A stretch of 64,000 nt of DNA, taken from contig CAZRHH010000007.1 of assembly GCA_964599885.1 (NCBI GenBank), forward strand, positions 23,083 through 87,082, written 5' to 3'. The stretch is from CAZRHH01 sp964599885 (GTDB lineage Bacteria > Chloroflexota > Dehalococcoidia > DSTF01 > JACRBR01). This document shows positions 56,164 through 64,000 of the stretch, one piece after another. Numbering within the stretch: position 1 is the stretch's first letter; each line of letters starts with the position of its first letter. Position numbers and translations under genes: made by a program. The notes beneath the pieces are model-generated. The model did not search any database. It saw only the letters and a program-made list of their open reading frames with translations, and was not told the origin of the DNA.

Positions 56164-56650
56164 CGAACGCACACGCCGCATCGAGCAATACGCGACCCGC
56201 GCATCACGCCTGCGCGCGGCATACGACGCCGTGTCGAATGCCGCCCGGCGGTGGCGCCCATCCGCAGACGAGTTCTCCGTACACGAGATCGTCTGCCACT
56301 GCGCCGATTCGGAGACGAACGCCCACTCGCGGCTTCGCTACCTGATCGCCGAAGACGCACCCGTGATCGTCGGCTACGACCCGATGAAGTGGTCGCGGCG
56401 CTTCAGCTACGACGAGCATCCCGCGGACGCAGCGCTGGCGACGGTCGAAGCAGTCCGCGCGAACACGGTGCCGCTGCTGCGCGGGTTCGGCGACGCCGAC
56501 TGGTCGAAAGCGGGCACGCATACCGAGCAAGGCCGCTACACGACGGACGAATGGCTGCGGACGTACAGCGATCACGTCGAAGAGCACATCGCGCAGATCG
56601 CGGCGACGCATGAAGCGTGGCGCGCGGCGGGATCGCCCAGAGAGGGTTGA
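56144..56650 (+). CDS. DinB-family protein
   Basis: 168 residues from MQMLTPDERTRRI (a second ATG at 56150). Four-helix DinB/YfiT fold: RIEQYATRASRLRAAYDAV, then WRPSADEFSVHEIVCHCADSETNAHSRLRYLI with the first metal His (VHEIVCH), and the C-terminal WLRTYSDHVEEHIAQIAATHEAW whose His pair (DHVEEH) completes a metal triad typical of DinB-like metalloenzymes. These enzymes include thiol-dependent S-transferases; the substrate is unknown. Confidence 0.85.
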   Translation: MQMLTPDERTRRIEQYATRASRLRAAYDAVSNAARRWRPSADEFSVHEIVCHCADSETNAHSRLRYLIAEDAPVIVGYDPMKWSRRFSYDEHPADAALATVEAVRANTVPLLRGFGDADWSKAGTHTEQGRYTTDEWLRTYSDHVEEHIAQIAATHEAWRAAGSPREG

Positions 56651-56732
56651 GTTCTTCTGTCCGAGTGTTCGGCGGCCGCCGCGACTTTCGGGCGGTGTGC
56701 AGTCAGCAGTTGGTGCGGCGCCGCGCGATACC

Positions 56733-56759
56733 GGGGCGCACACGTTGGTGCGCCCCTAC
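56733..56759 (-). repeat. REP-like palindrome, family A
   Basis: GGGGCGCACacgttGGTGCGCCCCTAC: the GCAC/GTGC stem variant as at 15463-15490, with CTAC at the end. Preceded by GATACC like the copy at 27938. Confidence 0.8.
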
Positions 56760-56781
56760 CGCTGTCAGTGACCAGGCAGCG

Positions 56782-57175
56782 CTAGACCTCTGACGTGCAG
56801 AACGCGCAGCGCTTTGCGGCGGCCGGGATCGAGCTGAGGCAGAACTGGCATTCCTTGATCGTCGTGTCGATCGGCTTCTCGGTCTTGCGCATCTCCATCA
56901 GCTTGTTCACCGGCACGACGACGAAGAAGAACACCACCGCCGCGATGATCAGAAACGACAGCAGGTTGTTGATGAAGTCGCCGTAACGGAACGTGCTGTC
57001 GTTGATCGTGAAGTCGAGCGCTGAGAAGTCGGGCTCACCGCCGATGGCGCCAATCAGCGGCGTAATGAAGTCAGCGACGAGCGCGTTGACCACGGCACCA
57101 AACGCCGATGACCACCGCGACAGCCAGATCGACCACATTTCCCCTGAGCAGAAATTCCTTGAAGTCGTTCACCAT
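56782..57175 (-). pseudogene. mscL: Large-conductance mechanosensitive channel MscL with C-terminal zinc ribbon, frameshifted
   Basis: The ATG at 57175 starts MVNDFKEFLLRGNVVDLAVAVVIG, the classic MscL TM1, then frame is lost at about 57100-57105 (ATCGGCGTTTGG, where VIGxAFGAVVNAL is expected). The remainder FGAVVNALVADFITPLIGAIGG, the periplasmic loop, TM2 (LLSFLIIAAVVFFFVVVPVNKLM) and the tail are in another frame to the stop at 56782. A two-base deletion explains it. The tail carries two CxxC knuckles (CQFCLSS and CAFCTSE), a zinc-ribbon extension found in some MscL proteins. Either a pseudogene or a sequence error. Confidence 0.8.
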
Positions 57176-57314
57176 GATGCTGGCCTCCTACGCTTGCGCC
57201 GCCACAATGCGGGCGGATTGCTAGCATACGCCCGCGTACGCTAGTTGTGGAGTGCCTGGGCAGGCATCATGTCAAGTTGCGCATGCAATCACAAACGGAT
57301 GCACAAGACGGCGG

Positions 57315-58250
57315 CTACATCGCCCGCAGCAGACGGATGCGCTCCTCGACGGGCGGGTGCGTGTTGAACGCGTTGTTGAGGAACGATGCGTGCTCCTTCA
57401 GCGGGTTGCTGAAGTAAAGGTGCGCCGTCGCCTTGTTCGCCGCTTCGAGCGGCTCCTTGTCACCGGCGATCTTCTCGAGCGCACTCGCCAGCGCATCCGG
57501 GTTCCGTGCGAGGAGCGCGCCCGACGCGTCGGCCAGGTACTCGCGCTTTCGCGAGATGGCGAGCTGGATCATCTTGCCGATCAGCGGCGCGACGATCGCG
57601 AACACGAGCGCCAGGATGATGATGATCGCCACGGCGCCGCCCTTGTCCTTGTTGCTGCTGCGACGACCGGAGCCGATCCACGTCCAGCGCAGAAACAGAT
57701 CGGCCATCAGTGCGATCAGCCCGACGAGCACGACCGTCAGCGTCATGACGCGGATGTCGTAGTTGCCGATGTGGGACATCTCGTGCGCCATCACGCCTTC
57801 GATCTCTGCCTTATCGAGCTTGTCGAGCAGCCCGCGCGTGGCGGTGACGGATGCGTGCTTGGGATCGCGGCCCGTGGCGAAGGCGTTCGGCGCGCTGTCT
57901 TCGATGACGTAGACCTTCGGCATCGGCAGCCCGGAGCCAATGCTTAGGTTCTCGACGACGCGCACGAGTTCCGGCTCCTCGGCCTTCGTGACTTCCTTCG
58001 CGCCGCTGACGGCGAGCGCGATGCTAGAGCTGGCGTAGTAACTGAACAGCGCGTACGCGGCGAGTACGGCGAACGCGATCGGCGTGAAGACCAGTGGCAC
58101 GCCCACGACGTACGCGATCGCCACCGCCATCGCGCCGACGAGCAGCACGAACAGCGTCATTAGCAGCCACGTCTCGCGCTTGTTGGCGCCGATGCGATCG
58201 TAGATGAGTACTGGCTCGCCGACGCTGCCCGTTAGGGGGTTGCTCGCCAT
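57315..58250 (-). CDS. htpX: M48-family membrane metalloprotease (HtpX-like)
   Basis: 311 residues. Two N-terminal membrane helices (about 29-47 and 50-75), then the zinc protease domain with GLPMPKVYVIEDSAPNAFATGRDPKHASVTATRGLL (about 108-143) and the HExxH motif AHEMSHIGNYDIR (about 154-166). Two further helices (about 168-188 and 208-230) and the third ligand in SRKREYLADASGALL follow. HtpX-type enzymes degrade damaged membrane proteins. It follows lemA with adjacent stop and start, a pairing seen in many bacteria. Confidence 0.92.
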   Translation of the reverse strand: MASNPLTGSVGEPVLIYDRIGANKRETWLLMTLFVLLVGAMAVAIAYVVGVPLVFTPIAFAVLAAYALFSYYASSSIALAVSGAKEVTKAEEPELVRVVENLSIGSGLPMPKVYVIEDSAPNAFATGRDPKHASVTATRGLLDKLDKAEIEGVMAHEMSHIGNYDIRVMTLTVVLVGLIALMADLFLRWTWIGSGRRSSNKDKGGAVAIIIILALVFAIVAPLIGKMIQLAISRKREYLADASGALLARNPDALASALEKIAGDKEPLEAANKATAHLYFSNPLKEHASFLNNAFNTHPPVEERIRLLRAM

Positions 58251-58835
58251 TTAGGCGCTGGTGGCCGGCGGCGCCGCGAAGCTGACGTTCACGTCCTCGC
58301 GTGCCTCGCCTTCGGCCTCGAAGAATTCCGCTGGTTCGAAGTTGAACATGCCGGCGAAGATCGCGCTCGGAAACGTCTCTGTCTTCGCGTTATAGGAGAG
58401 TACGTTCGTGTTGTAGAACTGCCGCGCGTAGGCGATCTTGTCTTCCGTGTCGGACAGTTCGTTCTGGAGATCGAGGAAGTTCTGGTTTGCCTTCAGATCC
58501 GGATACGCCTCGGCCACCGCGAACAGCGATCGCAGCGTCTGTGTCAGCATGTTGTTCGCTTCGGCAGCCTGTCCCGGCGTGCCGGCTTGCTGCAGTTGCG
58601 CGCGCGCGTTGGTCACGGCCTCGAATGTCTGCCGTTCGTGCGCGGCGTAGCCCTTGACGGTCTCGACGAGGTTCGGAATCAGCGATGCCCGCCGTTTGAG
58701 CTGCACGTCGATGCCGGACCACGCCTCCTTCACGCGCAACCGTGCACGGACGAGCCCGTTGTACATGCCGATGAGGATCACCGCGAGCACAACCACCACG
58801 GCGACCACGACGCCGATGACGATCCACGTAGTCAT
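58251..58835 (-). CDS. lemA: LemA-family protein
   Basis: 194 residues from MTTWIVIGVVVAVVVVLAV. One N-terminal transmembrane helix is followed by an extracytoplasmic-topology helical bundle typical of LemA: YNGLVRARLRVKEAWSGIDVQLKRRASLIPNLVETVKGYAAHERQTFEAV (about 23-72), then ANQNFLDLQNELSDTEDKIAYARQFYN and the YNAKTETFPSAIFAGMF motif. The C-terminal tail is Ala/Pro-rich. The function is structural or unknown. The stop abuts the htpX start (58250/58251). Confidence 0.93.
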   Translation of the reverse strand: MTTWIVIGVVVAVVVVLAVILIGMYNGLVRARLRVKEAWSGIDVQLKRRASLIPNLVETVKGYAAHERQTFEAVTNARAQLQQAGTPGQAAEANNMLTQTLRSLFAVAEAYPDLKANQNFLDLQNELSDTEDKIAYARQFYNTNVLSYNAKTETFPSAIFAGMFNFEPAEFFEAEGEAREDVNVSFAAPPATSA

Positions 58836-59030
58836 GAGGACTCCCTTCACTGCGCCGGGTTGCCGCGCCCGGAAGCTCAACTGTATCACGGCCTGCACGC
58901 CCGGCCGGTACGCCTCATGCCTTCGTCACACAATCGAGCGCGCTTTGCCACTGGCGCGGCGCGCGGGCGTGTTCCTACCATGAGCCGCGCACGGAGCCAT
59001 GACGGCTTCGACGCCGACCGGGAGGAAACG

Positions 59031-60137
59031 GTGCGACCCATCCGCTACACACTGACTGTCATCGCGTTGTTGCTCGCTGTCGCGATTGGCGTGGGGTGCG
59101 CGGGTGGCGACGGCGACGACGCCACGGAGCTTGCGGACACCACGGTTAGCCAGACGCCGAGCGGTGGCGGGGCGCCGAGGATTCAAGACGCACCCGGCGG
59201 GTTGACCACCGTCGAGATCGCCGACAAGCTGGCGCCATCGATCGTCCGCGTCCAGACGGAAGGCGCGACGCTGGACGCGCTGGGCCGCACCGCGCCGGGC
59301 GGTGGCGTCGGCACGGGCGTGATCATCAACGCTGAGGGGCACATCGTCACGAACAATCACGTCATCGTCGTCGGTACCGAAGCGGCGGACCGCATCACTG
59401 TGACGCTCGCGGATCAACGCACGCTGCCGGCGACGATTGTCGGCCGCGATCCCGCGACCGACCTCGCGGTGCTCGATATCGAAGCGGATGACCTGACACC
59501 CGCAACGTTCGCCGATGCGAGCGAACTGCAGATCGGACAGGATGTCGTCGCCATCGGCTTCGCGCTCGGACTGCGCGGCGCACCGTCGGTGACGCGCGGC
59601 GTGATCAGCGCGCTCAACCGCACGATTCAGGAGCAGCCGTACACCATTCCGGATGCGATCCAAACGGACGCCGGGATTAATCCGGGGAACTCCGGTGGTC
59701 CGCTGGTCGATGCGAACGGCGAGATCGTTGGCATTAACACAGCAATCATCCGCGGCGCCCAGAACATCGGGTTCGCGATCTCCGCATCGGTCGTCCAACC
59801 TACGGTCGAATCATTGATCAGCGACGGCCAGATCGAACGCGCGTACGTCGGCATTAGCACGGTCGATGTGACCCAGTCGATCGCCCGAAGCTTCGATTTG
59901 CCGGTGGAGCGCGGCATCGCGGTCACGCTGGTTGCGGACGGTTCGCCGGCCGACCAGGGTGGCCTGGAAGAGAACGACATCATCGTCTCGATCGACGGCC
60001 AGGATGTCGCCAACAACGGCGAGCTGCTGGCCATTCTCGCTCAGCGCGAACCCGGCGATGTCGTCAGCATCGAGTACTATCGCGGCGACGATCTGGCATC
60101 CACCGACATTACGCTCGCCTCCCGACCCGAGGGATAG
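59031..60137 (+). CDS. HtrA/DegP-like trypsin-fold serine protease (lipoprotein)
   Basis: 368 residues from a GTG at 59031 preceded by GGAGGAA; an ATG at 58980 is possible but has no ribosome site. The lipoprotein signal is YTLTVIALLLAVAIGVGCAG. The protease domain shows the triad: His in VTNNHVIV, Asp in DPATDLAVLDI, Ser in INPGNSGGPLVDANGEIVGINTA. One C-terminal PDZ domain (about 275-365: RAYVGISTVDVTQ ... GSPADQGGLEENDIIVSIDGQDV). Periplasmic-side protein quality control is the likely role. It is divergent from lemA-htpX. Confidence 0.92.
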   Translation: MRPIRYTLTVIALLLAVAIGVGCAGGDGDDATELADTTVSQTPSGGGAPRIQDAPGGLTTVEIADKLAPSIVRVQTEGATLDALGRTAPGGGVGTGVIINAEGHIVTNNHVIVVGTEAADRITVTLADQRTLPATIVGRDPATDLAVLDIEADDLTPATFADASELQIGQDVVAIGFALGLRGAPSVTRGVISALNRTIQEQPYTIPDAIQTDAGINPGNSGGPLVDANGEIVGINTAIIRGAQNIGFAISASVVQPTVESLISDGQIERAYVGISTVDVTQSIARSFDLPVERGIAVTLVADGSPADQGGLEENDIIVSIDGQDVANNGELLAILAQREPGDVVSIEYYRGDDLASTDITLASRPEG

Positions 60138-60359
60138 CTGGTGCAGAGACCGGATGCCTCGGGGCGACATCCCGCCGCGAGTTGGCGGTGGTGACACCGC
60201 GCGATTTGAGATCCCCGCTACCCGCGACTTCCTCGCCGAATCCGGCGTACGAGCCGAGACCGAAGCTATCGTGAGGAGACGGTGGCTAGCCTCCAGCCTC
60301 GCTTGCCGCGCCGTCTCGGCCAGTGATACGCTGAATGAGCTTCCAGGGAGGGAGCCGCC

Positions 60360-60698
60360 ATGCAACTGTTGGCCGGCCTCGGGCCGCTCGGTGTACCCGA
60401 GCTTCTGATCATCGCTTTCGTAGTCGTGCTCATCTTCGGCGTCGGGCGTCTGCCCGAAGTGGGTGGCGCGCTCGGTAAGGGCATCCGTGAGTTCCGCAAG
60501 TCCACCAAGGACGACGATGACGCGCCCGCCGACACGATGATGTCGACGCCGGCGCCGACCGACGACTATGCGCCGCCAGCCGGTGTCACGACCGAATCCG
60601 CCGATACCGTCTTCTGCGGCGAATGCGGCACGAAGAACGCACGCAGCACCAAGTTTTGCTCGTCCTGCGGCCATGCGATCGGCGCAGCGGTAGGATAA
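60360..60698 (+). CDS. tatA: TatA/TatE-like translocase component with C-terminal zinc ribbon
   Basis: 112 residues, GGGAGGGAG upstream. The Tat-type N terminus (LGPLGVPELLIIAFVVVLIFG, one helix at about 12-30) is followed by the hinge GVGRLPEVGGALGKGIREFRKS and its amphipathic helix, as in TatA. A flexible acidic-Pro linker leads to a zinc ribbon FCGECGTKNARSTKFCSSCGHA (four Cys in two CxxC pairs, about 86-106), not usual for TatA. No tatB or tatC follows. A bidirectional-looking terminator lies at 60723. Confidence 0.85.
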   Translation: MQLLAGLGPLGVPELLIIAFVVVLIFGVGRLPEVGGALGKGIREFRKSTKDDDDAPADTMMSTPAPTDDYAPPAGVTTESADTVFCGECGTKNARSTKFCSSCGHAIGAAVG

Positions 60699-60722
60699 GA
60701 GCCGGACGTTTAGATGCATCTC

Positions 60723-60760
60723 AACGCCGCCGGTCATCGACCGGCGGCGTTGTCGTTTTC
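60723..60760 (+). terminator. Intrinsic terminator after tatA
   Basis: AACGCCGCCGGTC-atc-GACCGGCGGCGTT, a perfect 13-bp stem (60723-60751), followed by GTCGTTTTC. Confidence 0.8.
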
Positions 60761-60803
60761 ATCGCCGTAGCTGCGGAGGTGCGGCTCCGCCGAAGGGCAG
60801 ACG

Positions 60804-61544
60804 TTGACCATTCGCCTGATGCTGTTCGATCTGTGGGGCACGCTGATCATCGACGATCCGATGCGCATGGAAGAGCGCCGCCAGATGCGCGCCCGCCGGG
60901 TCTCCGACGTGCTCGCGGCGATCGGGCACCGCTACGATCACGCCGACCTCGAGCGCGCGTTCGACGCTGCGGACGAGGAGCTTGGGCGCGTCCACTCTGA
61001 CGGCATCGATCTTACCGCGGAAGGCCGAACCGTGCTGCACGTGCGGCACCTGGATCCGCAGCTCGGTGACCGGCTTGACGACGCAGCGTGGATGGCTATG
61101 CACGAGGCGGTGCTCACCGTTGCGCTGGCCGTTCGCCCGATCATCATGCCGGGCGCTGAGGCGGTGCTGGCCGAAGTGAAGGCGCTCGGATTGTCCGTGG
61201 GGCTGATCTCGAACGCAGGTCTTACGCCGGGGTTCGTCCTCAGGCAGATTCTCCGTGACCACGGGCTACTGCAGTACTTCGACGAGACGATCTTCTCGGA
61301 CGAAGTTGAACTCTCGAAGCCATCGGCCGCCATTTTCGAGAAGGCGCTGGATGCATTCGGTGTCGAGGCCGCGGAAGCGGCGTTCGTCGGCGATCAGCCA
61401 ATCCTCGATGTGCTGGGGCCACAAAGCGCCGGCATCTGGAGCGTGCAGCTCGGCGATTTGCGAGAAGACGGTATCGTGCCGCACGCGCGCATCGAGGCGC
61501 TGAACGGACTTGTGCCGGCGTTGCGTTCGCTCGCTTTGGTCTAG
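60804..61544 (+). CDS. HAD-superfamily hydrolase
   Basis: 246 residues from a TTG at 60804 (GAAGGGCAG upstream); an ATG five codons later (MLFDLWGTLI) is possible. Motif I is LFDLWGTL (first Asp nucleophile, Trp in place of the usual second Asp, as in some phosphatases and 2-haloacid dehalogenase relatives), motif II is VGLISNAG, motif III has a Lys in LSKPSAAIFEKAL, and motif IV is VGDQPILDVLG. A helical cap lies at about residues 20-100. The altered motif I raises doubt about phosphatase activity. Confidence 0.85.
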   Translation: MTIRLMLFDLWGTLIIDDPMRMEERRQMRARRVSDVLAAIGHRYDHADLERAFDAADEELGRVHSDGIDLTAEGRTVLHVRHLDPQLGDRLDDAAWMAMHEAVLTVALAVRPIIMPGAEAVLAEVKALGLSVGLISNAGLTPGFVLRQILRDHGLLQYFDETIFSDEVELSKPSAAIFEKALDAFGVEAAEAAFVGDQPILDVLGPQSAGIWSVQLGDLREDGIVPHARIEALNGLVPALRSLALV

Positions 61545-61551
61545 GTGTGAA

Positions 61552-61812
61552 TCACAGGTCCGGCGGCCGGTTTCGGTTCTGATCCCAGCGCGCGAGCAAC
61601 CAGATCAGCGCGGCGACGACAGCGATGCCGACCAGCGCGAACGCGGGGTGGACGGTGAACAGCACAAGCAGGATCACGCCGCCGATGCCAACGCTCATGA
61701 TCGCCAGCACGGGCCACAGCAGTACGCCGAACACGGCGCGGGTGATCAGCAGCGCGTCGAGGCAGCCGGGCGGCTTCTCTTCCCGCGGACCTTCCTCGTA
61801 GTAGTATCCCAT
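61552..61812 (-). CDS. Hypothetical small membrane protein
   Basis: 86 residues from MGYYYEEGPREEKPPGCLDALL (upstream ATGs at 61860 and 61866 would add a short leader). Two hydrophobic segments (LITRAVFGVLLWPVLAIMSVGIGGVILLVLFTV and FALVGIAVVAALIWLLARW, about 22-77) probably form three helices, followed by a basic tail DQNRNRPPDL. No family recognised. Lies between the HAD and HD genes, convergent with the HAD gene. Confidence 0.6.
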   Translation of the reverse strand: MGYYYEEGPREEKPPGCLDALLITRAVFGVLLWPVLAIMSVGIGGVILLVLFTVHPAFALVGIAVVAALIWLLARWDQNRNRPPDL

Positions 61813-61858
61813 CGCGATATCATATCCGGCGATTGGCTCACCTTTCGGAGGCACGAAC

Positions 61859-62428
61859 ATGAGCATGGATCGAGAGGCGGCATGGGCGCTACTCTGCGAG
61901 TACACGCAGACGGACGGTCTGCGCAAGCACGGCCTCGCAGTCGAGACGGTGATGCGACGCCTTGCCCGAAAGCATGGCGAAGACGAGCACGTCTGGGGGA
62001 TCACCGGGCTGTTGCACGACTTCGATTACGAGCGCTGGCCGACGGCTGACGGTCACCCCTACGAAGGCAACAAGATCCTCACGGAACGAGGATATCCGGA
62101 CGACGTGCGCACGGCGATCATGGGCCACGCAGACTACACGGGCGTGCCCCGCGCGACACTCATGGCGAAGACGTTGTTCGCCGTCGATGAGTTGACCGGG
62201 TTCGTGACGGCGGTCGCGCTTGTCCGCCCGAACAAGAGCATCCTCGAGGTGGAACCGGCGTCGGTGCGCAAGAAGATGAAGGACAAGGCGTTTGCCCGCC
62301 AGGTGAGCCGGGACGACATCATCAATGGCGCCGATCAGCTGGGTATCGAACTCGACACGCAGATCGCTGAGGTCATCGAAGCTTTAAGTGCGAACGCCGA
62401 GGCGCTGGGCCTGCGCGGCACGGCGTGA
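61859..62428 (+). CDS. HD-domain hydrolase
   Basis: 189 residues. The HD core runs from HGLAVETVMRRLARKHG (first His) through VWGITGLLHDFDYERWP (HD pair, about 46-62) to GHADYTGVPR (about 91-100) and DELTGFVTAVALVRPNKS, the arrangement of the small HDIG-type proteins related to the YedJ/HDc hydrolases. A C-terminal helical part follows. Nucleotide or phosphoester substrate unknown. Its stop overlaps the GTG of the methyltransferase (GTGA), so the two are coupled. Confidence 0.85.
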   Translation: MSMDREAAWALLCEYTQTDGLRKHGLAVETVMRRLARKHGEDEHVWGITGLLHDFDYERWPTADGHPYEGNKILTERGYPDDVRTAIMGHADYTGVPRATLMAKTLFAVDELTGFVTAVALVRPNKSILEVEPASVRKKMKDKAFARQVSRDDIINGADQLGIELDTQIAEVIEALSANAEALGLRGTA

Positions 62429-63129
62429 GCGCCGAACAGCGCCGCCCGTGGCTATTCGATGAATACCGCGACTTCGGCTGGTCAGGCGATGACACAGCGG
62501 CGGAGTACGAGCGACGTGCCGGCGTCTCGGCGCGGGATGAGCGGGCGTTGTTGCAGCGGCTCGGGCTGTCGGCTGAACACACGCTGGTCGATCTCGGCTG
62601 CGGCGCCGGTATGCTCGCGATCGAGGCGGCGAAGCTTTGCCGGCGTGTGATCGCAGTCGACGTGTCGGAGCCGATGCTCGACTTCGCTCGCGCGCAGGCC
62701 GCCGGGGCCAGCGTGGCGAACATCGACTTTATACACGCCGGCTTCCTGACGTACGAGCATCAGGGCGAACCCGCCGATGTCGTGACGACGCAGCGGGCGC
62801 TCCATCACCTGCCCGACTTCTGGAAGGCGATCGGGCTTCGGCGCATCGCGGCGATGCTGAGGCCGGGCGGCGTGTTCTATCTGAACGACATCGTGTACTC
62901 ATTCTCGCCGCAGGACGGCTATCTGGCGATCGACGCGTGGATCGACGGCGTCGCACGCGACGACGGCCGCGGGTTCCCGCGCAGCTTCTTCGAGGAGCAC
63001 GTGCGCGAGGAATACAGCACGTACGCGTGGATCCTGGAGGCGATGCTGCGCGACGCGGGCTTTGAGATCCGTGACGCTATGTACCGCGACACGAAGACGT
63101 ATGCCCGTTACACATGCGTCAAGCGCTGA
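62425..63129 (+). CDS. Class I SAM-dependent methyltransferase
   Basis: 234 residues from a GTG at 62425 overlapping the HD gene. The SAM-binding motif I is LVDLGCGAGMLAIEAAK (about 53-69), motif II is VIAVDVSEPMLDFAR, and motif post-II is VVTTQRALHHLPDFWKAI (about 118-135) with LRPGGVFYLNDIVY. The N-terminal WLFDEYRDFGWSGDDTAAEYERRAG resembles ubiquinone/menaquinone-type small-molecule methyltransferases. Substrate unknown. Coupled to the HD gene. Confidence 0.9.
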   Translation: MSAEQRRPWLFDEYRDFGWSGDDTAAEYERRAGVSARDERALLQRLGLSAEHTLVDLGCGAGMLAIEAAKLCRRVIAVDVSEPMLDFARAQAAGASVANIDFIHAGFLTYEHQGEPADVVTTQRALHHLPDFWKAIGLRRIAAMLRPGGVFYLNDIVYSFSPQDGYLAIDAWIDGVARDDGRGFPRSFFEEHVREEYSTYAWILEAMLRDAGFEIRDAMYRDTKTYARYTCVKR

Positions 63130-63174
63130 CGCGGCGGGATTGGACGTAGCGCGGTGCGTCGTTAGGATGTGCGC

Positions 63175-63930
63175 ATGCCTGTGCATTACGAACGCCGCGA
63201 CGTAGCTGCCGTCCTGACCATCGACCGTCCCGAGCGGCGCAACGCCGTTGACAAGGACACGGCGGAAGCGCTTCGTGCGCACTTTAACGAGTTCGTCGCC
63301 GATGACGCGGCGCGGGTGCTGATCGTCACCGGGACGCAGGGCGCGTTCTGCGCAGGCGCCGATCTGAAAGCGATGAACAGTCCCGCGATGGCGGATGAAG
63401 GCCCGATGGGCTTCACGCGGCTCGCTTCCCCGAAGCCGACGATTGCCGCGATCGATGGTTGGTGCGTCGCCGGTGGTCTCGAGATCGCCTGCTGGTGCGA
63501 CATGCGCGTGGCGGGCGAAGGATCGACGTTCGGTTGTCTCGAACGGCGTTGGGGCGTCCCGCTGATCGATGGCGGGACGATCCGTCTGCCTCGGATCGTC
63601 GGCCTCGGCCGCGCACTCGATCTGATCATGACGGGACGGCCGATCGATGTACACGAAGCCCAGGCGATCGGCCTTGTGCAACGCGTCGTTCCCGCAGGCG
63701 GCGCGCTGGATGCAGCGCTGGAGCTGGCCGCGCAGATCGCTTCTTCGCCGTGGGATTGCGTGTTGTCGGACCGTCAATCGGTGTACCACGCGCTCGATAC
63801 GACGCTCGCGGACGCGTTGTACGTTGAAGCAAGGCTCGGCCGCAGCGTCCTGGAAGAAGCGGCGAGGGGTGCGCAGCGTTTCGCCGCGGGCGAAGGCCGG
63901 CATGGCGCGCGGACCGCTTCCGGCTCCTGA
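63175..63930 (+). CDS. Enoyl-CoA hydratase/isomerase (crotonase) family protein
   Basis: 251 residues from MPVHYERRDVAAVLTIDRPERRNAVD (a GTG two codons earlier is possible). Crotonase signatures: FCAGADLKAM (oxyanion strand, about 60-69), IDGWCVAGGLEIACWCDMRVAGEGSTFGCLE with the second oxyanion Gly pair, and WGVPLIDGGTIRLPRIVGLGRALDLIMTGR. The catalytic Glu positions are replaced or shifted (LIDGGTIRLP), so the exact reaction, hydratase, isomerase or hydrolase, is uncertain. Fits fatty-acid or xenobiotic degradation with the CaiB and P450 genes elsewhere in the window. Confidence 0.88.
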   Translation: MPVHYERRDVAAVLTIDRPERRNAVDKDTAEALRAHFNEFVADDAARVLIVTGTQGAFCAGADLKAMNSPAMADEGPMGFTRLASPKPTIAAIDGWCVAGGLEIACWCDMRVAGEGSTFGCLERRWGVPLIDGGTIRLPRIVGLGRALDLIMTGRPIDVHEAQAIGLVQRVVPAGGALDAALELAAQIASSPWDCVLSDRQSVYHALDTTLADALYVEARLGRSVLEEAARGAQRFAAGEGRHGARTASGS

Positions 63931-63956
63931 GTGCCGCCGATATACTTCGGCTGCGT

Positions 63957-64000
63957 GGCGCCATCGTCTAGCGGCCCAGGACGCCGCCCTTTCAAGGCGG
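63957..64000 (+). tRNA. tRNA-Glu (UUC), 5' part
   Basis: GGCGCCATCGTCTAGCGGCC begins the acceptor and D arms, and CCGCC-CTTTCAA-GGCGG is the anticodon arm with anticodon TTC. The window ends after the anticodon stem, so the T arm and acceptor 3' half are outside. A -10-like TATACT lies at 63941-63946. Confidence 0.9.

Noticed and set aside
56782..57138. An intact 118-residue MscL starting MWSIWLSRW
   Set aside because: That start is read from the wrong frame of the TM1 coding DNA; the true N terminus MVNDFKEF is just upstream in another frame.

Overview
The window is high-GC bacterial DNA, by eye about two thirds G+C. It is densely packed with short mixed-strand operons typical of Chloroflexota, and I would guess the Dehalococcoidia side. 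That placement is inference. It rests on F420 cofactor genes beside F420-type oxidoreductases, an ECF sigma factor paired with a DUF5667-type membrane protein, a secreted protein with a Thr-Pro linker and dockerin-like end, a RodZ-like protein fused to a PASTA domain, ScpA/ScpB, MreB and a Cys-to-Asp MurA. No rRNA is present. One partial tRNA-Glu lies at the right edge.

Layout. 1-9.0 kb: housekeeping and metabolic genes (SDR, hydrolase, gmk, aroA, tyrA, M50 protease) with an APH-family kinase behind a structured leader and, just upstream, a free-standing small RNA candidate. 9.1-10.2 kb: a REP-associated tyrosine transposase (RAYT) flanked by its likely palindromic repeats. 10.2-14.0 kb: a 1.26k-residue secreted PA14/sorbosone-dehydrogenase/PKD protein. 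16.1-20.6 kb: a compact block of phage-like connector and tail genes lacking capsid, portal or terminase. 20.6-29 kb: rho, a metallo-beta-lactamase fold protein, VOC, a DUF4349 lipoprotein, murA, mreB, scpA. 29-38 kb: ECF sigma/DUF5667 pair, BNR-repeat protein, SPFH protein, MMPL exporter, DUF4389. 37.7-46.5 kb: AmaP-like, scpB, DUF503, rimO, RodZ-PASTA, Ada-AlkA and ogt, ribF, a DNA methyltransferase. 46.7-56 kb: VRR-NUC nuclease, P450 with ferredoxin, F420-type oxidoreductase, CoA-transferase, response regulator, then cofG-cofH behind an attenuator-like leader. 56-64 kb: DinB, frameshifted mscL, htpX-lemA, HtrA-like protease, TatA with a zinc ribbon, HAD, HD, methyltransferase, enoyl-CoA hydratase, tRNA-Glu.

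Functional themes. cofG/cofH make the deazaflavin precursor of F420, and a nearby luciferase-like oxidoreductase is a likely F420 user. The P450 and its 4-nt-overlapping ferredoxin, plus CaiB/BaiF and enoyl-CoA hydratase genes, suggest oxidative breakdown of lipids or xenobiotics. MurA, MreB, the RodZ-like protein and TatA belong to envelope biogenesis.

The most striking non-coding signal is a set of intergenic hairpin families with different stems that share a 5'-GTAG or GTGG tetranucleotide, the hallmark of REP elements, alongside a RAYT gene. Two leaders (5453-5532 and 53002-53102) look like cis-regulatory RNAs that I cannot assign to a known class. Several genes carry apparent frameshifts (mscL, a BNR-repeat gene, a tail gene, a truncated VOC gene). 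Each could be genuine decay or an assembly error.
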